Shown: one piece after another, positions 63,981 through 64,000 of the stretch | Layout of the letters: each line of letters opens with the position of its first letter | Numbering within the stretch: position 1 is the first letter of the stretch | Assembly: GCA_013396635.1 (NCBI GenBank) | Contig: WBMW01001699.1 | Coordinates: 123,678-187,677 of the forward strand | Length of the DNA: 64,000 bases | Reading direction: 5' to 3' | Source: Penelope pileata | Lineage: Eukaryota; Chordata; Aves; Galliformes; Cracidae | Notes under the pieces: generated by a model | Seen by the model: only the letters and a program-made list of their open reading frames with translations | Told to the model about the DNA's origin: nothing | Database searches by the model: none | Translations under genes and position numbers: made by a program

Positions 63981-64000
63981 TCATCACAGAATCACAGAAT
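63981..64000 (-). mobile_element. CR1 LINE 3' tail, cut by window end
   Basis: ATCACAGAATCACAGAAT matches the reverse-complement CR1 terminal repeat unit. The body would lie beyond the window. Confidence 0.7.

Noticed and set aside
62212..64000. Search for PPP1R17 exons downstream
   Set aside because: No sequence resembling its short repeated phosphatase-inhibitor motif is seen.
1..64000. CRISPR arrays, operons, tRNA or rRNA genes
   Set aside because: None is visible. The window is vertebrate nuclear DNA with spliced exons and avian retroelements.

Overview
The window looks like avian, most likely galliform (probably chicken), nuclear DNA. It carries chicken-type CR1 LINEs with the characteristic short 3' repeat, two deleted mariner copies of the kind common in the chicken genome, AT-rich introns and GT-AG spliced exons. 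Nothing bacterial or organellar is present.

There is one protein-coding gene that I can support. It lies on the + strand from about 28.3 to 62.2 kb and is the bird orthologue of ITPRID1 (CCDC129), a member of the KRAP/ITPRID family of inositol 1,4,5-trisphosphate receptor (IP3R) partners. Eleven exons can be read. Every junction has a consensus acceptor and donor, and all codon phases agree. From the ATG at 28300 they total 3180 nt, a 1059-residue protein. The N-terminal IP3R-binding (KRAP) module is encoded by the exons at 29.8 and 35.7 kb. A conserved SCQSDSSGF segment is at 54.1 kb. A large low-complexity exon at 54.6-56.0 kb ends in an unusual Cys/His cluster. The helical SSFA2_C-like tail is encoded by small exons at 59.7-62.2 kb.

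From 1 to 28.3 kb I see no coding gene. Three segments there have good splice sites (12763-12805, 14270-14398, 25087-25132) and may be 5' untranslated exons. Joining the third to the first coding exon puts an in-frame stop just upstream of ATG 28300, which supports that start. Introns hold two CR1 fragments (32.7 and 56.5 kb), two ~500-bp mariner derivatives with TA target sites (27.7 and 40.3 kb), a decayed L2-like reverse transcriptase fragment (45.7 kb), simple repeats, a 42-N gap and two single Ns. From 62.2 to 64 kb there is the 3' untranslated/flanking region with candidate poly(A) signals, and a further CR1 begins at the window edge.

I found no undescribed multi-gene system. The most useful observations are the fully consistent gene model, two NAGNAG acceptors in the same gene, the Cys-rich cluster, the L2 relic, and an apparent misassembly or collapse marked by an N inside a CR1.
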